Of a DNA stretch of 64,000 nucleotides, positions 62,796 through 64,000 are shown in pieces; position 1 is the stretch's first letter, and every line of letters starts with the position of its first letter. This DNA is from Streptoalloteichus hindustanus (lineage in GTDB: Bacteria > Actinomycetota > Actinomycetes > Mycobacteriales > Pseudonocardiaceae). The stretch covers positions 434,001 to 498,000 of the forward strand of contig NZ_FQVN01000003.1 of assembly GCF_900129375.1 (NCBI RefSeq), written 5' to 3'. The notes beneath the pieces are model-generated. The model searched no databases and was not told the DNA's origin. It saw only the letters and a list, made by a program, of their open reading frames with translations. The translations under genes and the position numbers were made by a program.

Positions 62796-63638
62796 ATGCG
62801 GTTCACCCGGATGCTGCGCGTTGGCGCCGCCGTGGCCGCGCTGGCGCTGGCCGCCGCCTGTGGCGGCGGTGGCGGCGGCACGAGCGGCAAGTCGCTGGCC
62901 CAGCGGGCCAAGGACACCAAGAAGCTGACGGTCGGCATCAAGTTCGACCAGCCGGGCCTCGGCCAGAAGACGCCGGACGGCAAGTTCGAGGGCTTCGACA
63001 TCGACGTCGCCCGGTACGTCGCCAAGCAGCTCGGCGTCGACGAGGGCAACATCGAGTTCAAGAAGGCCGAGTCCGCCCAGCGCGAGAACATGATCGAGAA
63101 GGGCGAGGTCGACTACGTCGTCGGCACCTACTCGATCAACGACAAGCGCAAGGAGAAGGTCTCCTTCGCCGGCCCGTACTTCGTGACCGGCCAGGACCTC
63201 CTGGTGCGCGCGGACAACACCGACATCACCGGGCCGGACGCCCTCAACGGCAAGAAGCTGTGCTCGGTGAAGGGCTCCACCCCGGCCCAGAAGATCAAGA
63301 CTGACTTCTCCCAGCAGGCCGAGCTGCAGGAGTACGGCGGCTACTCCGAGTGCCTGACCGGCCTGTCCACCGGCAAGCTCGACGCGCTGACCACGGACGC
63401 GGTCATCCTGGCCGGCTACGCCGCCCAGAACCCGGGCAAGTTCAAGCTCGTCGGCAAGGTCTTCACCGAGGAGAAGTACGGCATCGGTCTGAAGAAGGGC
63501 GACGCCGAGGGCCGGGACGCGATCAACAAGGCCATCGAGAAGATGATCTCCGACGGCGCGTGGAAGGCGTCGCTGGAGAAGCACGTCGGGCCGGCCGGGT
63601 ACAAGATCCCGGACCCGCCCACCGTCTCCGAGAAGTGA
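62796..63638 (+). CDS. gluB: Glutamate-binding lipoprotein
   Basis: The 280-aa binding protein has a lipoprotein signal ending ALAAAC (Cys22) followed by a Gly run. The mature fold begins KLTVGIKFDQPGLGQKTPDG, with EGFDIDVARYVAKQLG and the hinge segments typical of glutamate/aspartate-binding proteins. GGAGGGAA precedes ATG 62796. It delivers glutamate to GluC/GluD. A large structured spacer separates it from gluC. Confidence 0.95.
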   Translation: MRFTRMLRVGAAVAALALAAACGGGGGGTSGKSLAQRAKDTKKLTVGIKFDQPGLGQKTPDGKFEGFDIDVARYVAKQLGVDEGNIEFKKAESAQRENMIEKGEVDYVVGTYSINDKRKEKVSFAGPYFVTGQDLLVRADNTDITGPDALNGKKLCSVKGSTPAQKIKTDFSQQAELQEYGGYSECLTGLSTGKLDALTTDAVILAGYAAQNPGKFKLVGKVFTEEKYGIGLKKGDAEGRDAINKAIEKMISDGAWKASLEKHVGPAGYKIPDPPTVSEK

Positions 63639-63657
63639 TTTCCCGATTCGGCTGAGG

Positions 63658-63750
63658 GCGACGGGCCGGTCGCTCCGGGTGTGAGTGTCCCCCGCAGGAC
63701 ACCGGGCGGGTGTCCCCCGGGGACACCCGCCCGGCGCGCCGGCCCGTCGC
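63658..63750 (+). other. Structured gluB-gluC intergenic RNA (possible three-way junction)
   Basis: The outer stem GCGACGGGCCGG (63658-63669) pairs perfectly with 63739-63750. Inside are two hairpins: GTGTCC/GGACAC (63685-63690 with 63697-63702) and a 14-bp perfect stem (63702-63715 with 63721-63734). They share one base, so either would shorten by a pair. It could be a partial terminator or a stabiliser of the gluB 3' end. Confidence 0.65.
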
Positions 63751-63772
63751 CGTTCGACCCGTAGGAGCTCTG

Positions 63773-64000
63773 GTGGACTTCCTGAGCAGGTACGACTTGC
63801 TCGGCGCCTTCTGGGTGACCGTGCAGCTCACCGTGTTCTCCGCGATCGGCTCGCTCGTCTGGGGCACGGTCCTGGCGGCGATGCGGGTGAGTCCGGTGCC
63901 GGTGATGCGGGCCTTCGGCACCGCCTACGTCAACCTGGTCCGGAACACGCCGCTCACGCTGATCATCATCGGCGCCTCGCTCGGGCTGTACTCCACGCTC
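63773..64000 (+). CDS. gluC: Glutamate ABC transporter permease (3' partial)
   Basis: The frame is open from GTG 63773 to the end of the window (76 codons). The product starts VDFLSRYDLLGAFWVTVQLT, then VFSAIGSLVWGTVLAAMRVS and VRNTPLTLIIIGASLGLYST, the N-terminal half of a HisM-type polar amino acid permease. AGGAG lies 5 nt before the start. It should form the channel with GluD, expected just beyond the window. Confidence 0.93.
   Translation, partial: MDFLSRYDLLGAFWVTVQLTVFSAIGSLVWGTVLAAMRVSPVPVMRAFGTAYVNLVRNTPLTLIIIGASLGLYSTL

Overview
The window is very G+C-rich, densely packed actinobacterial chromosome. Codon third positions are mostly G or C, GTG starts are common, and neighbouring genes often overlap by 4 nt (GTGA/ATGA). 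A dtxR/ideR regulator, class II nrdJ with nrdR, lexA beside a LysM gene, hflX-dapF-miaA-miaB and gluABC suggest a Pseudonocardiales-type organism (Saccharothrix/Lentzea/Amycolatopsis-like). The genus is inferred. I see no insertion sequence, prophage, CRISPR array, tRNA or rRNA gene.

Layout. 1-4535: 3' end of an acidic repeat protein, class I fumarase, a lipoprotein and the RNA ligase RtcB. 4556-10785 (minus): a 2-aminoethylphosphonate-type uptake and catabolism operon (FAD oxidoreductase, phosphonatase-like HAD hydrolase, four-gene ABC transporter, GNAT enzyme). 11039-17456 (minus): a tight run of sulfurtransferase, AcuC deacetylase, Pat acetyltransferase, a membrane protein and a GntR regulator that probably controls the phosphonate operon. 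17637-20608: iron regulator IdeR overlapping galK, then galE. 20779-27553: DUF4192 protein, a 1118-aa secreted phosphodiester glycosidase/metallophosphoesterase and a secreted S15 peptidase. 27823-31499: adenosine deaminase family, DinB, and a DesK/LuxR-type two-component pair. 31701-40629: an accessory stretch rich in regulators, with two tandem TetR-SDR cassettes that each have their own operator, an O-methyltransferase, a MarR-arylamine N-acetyltransferase pair, a CpdA-like phosphoesterase, and a third TetR divergent from a DUF2867-propeller operon. 40828-57004: conserved core with nrdJ, nrdR, LysM, lexA, membrane propeller, hflX, SMP-30 protein, dapF, miaA, a dioxygenase-like protein, DUF349, membrane protein and miaB. 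From memory, this matches the order around Rv2718c-Rv2733c in Mycobacterium tuberculosis and the lexA-miaB region of Streptomyces. 57064-64000: TAXI lipoprotein, EEP phosphatase, OmpR-type two-component system and the start of a glutamate ABC operon.

How it works together. Several regulators sit beside their targets with visible operators: LexA boxes serve lexA and the divergent LysM gene, NrdR boxes lie ahead of nrdR-nrdJ, two unrelated TetR operators each recur before a regulator and before an SDR gene, a MarR-type palindrome lies between marR and nat, and a PhnF-like half-site lies before the phosphonate operon. Strong perfect hairpins separate most convergent gene pairs.

Less expected signals are: a recurrent 13-bp palindrome GTCCACWGTGGAC that, whenever it lies in a gene, is read in one frame as Ser-Thr-Val-Asp or a close variant using otherwise rare Thr codons; a family of hairpin-led noncoding elements (tandem at 54660-54945, inverted copy near 59562); five-unit 14-15-bp tandem repeats at three intergenic sites; a structured gluB-gluC intergenic region; and a possible leaderless 25-codon ORF before the deaminase gene.
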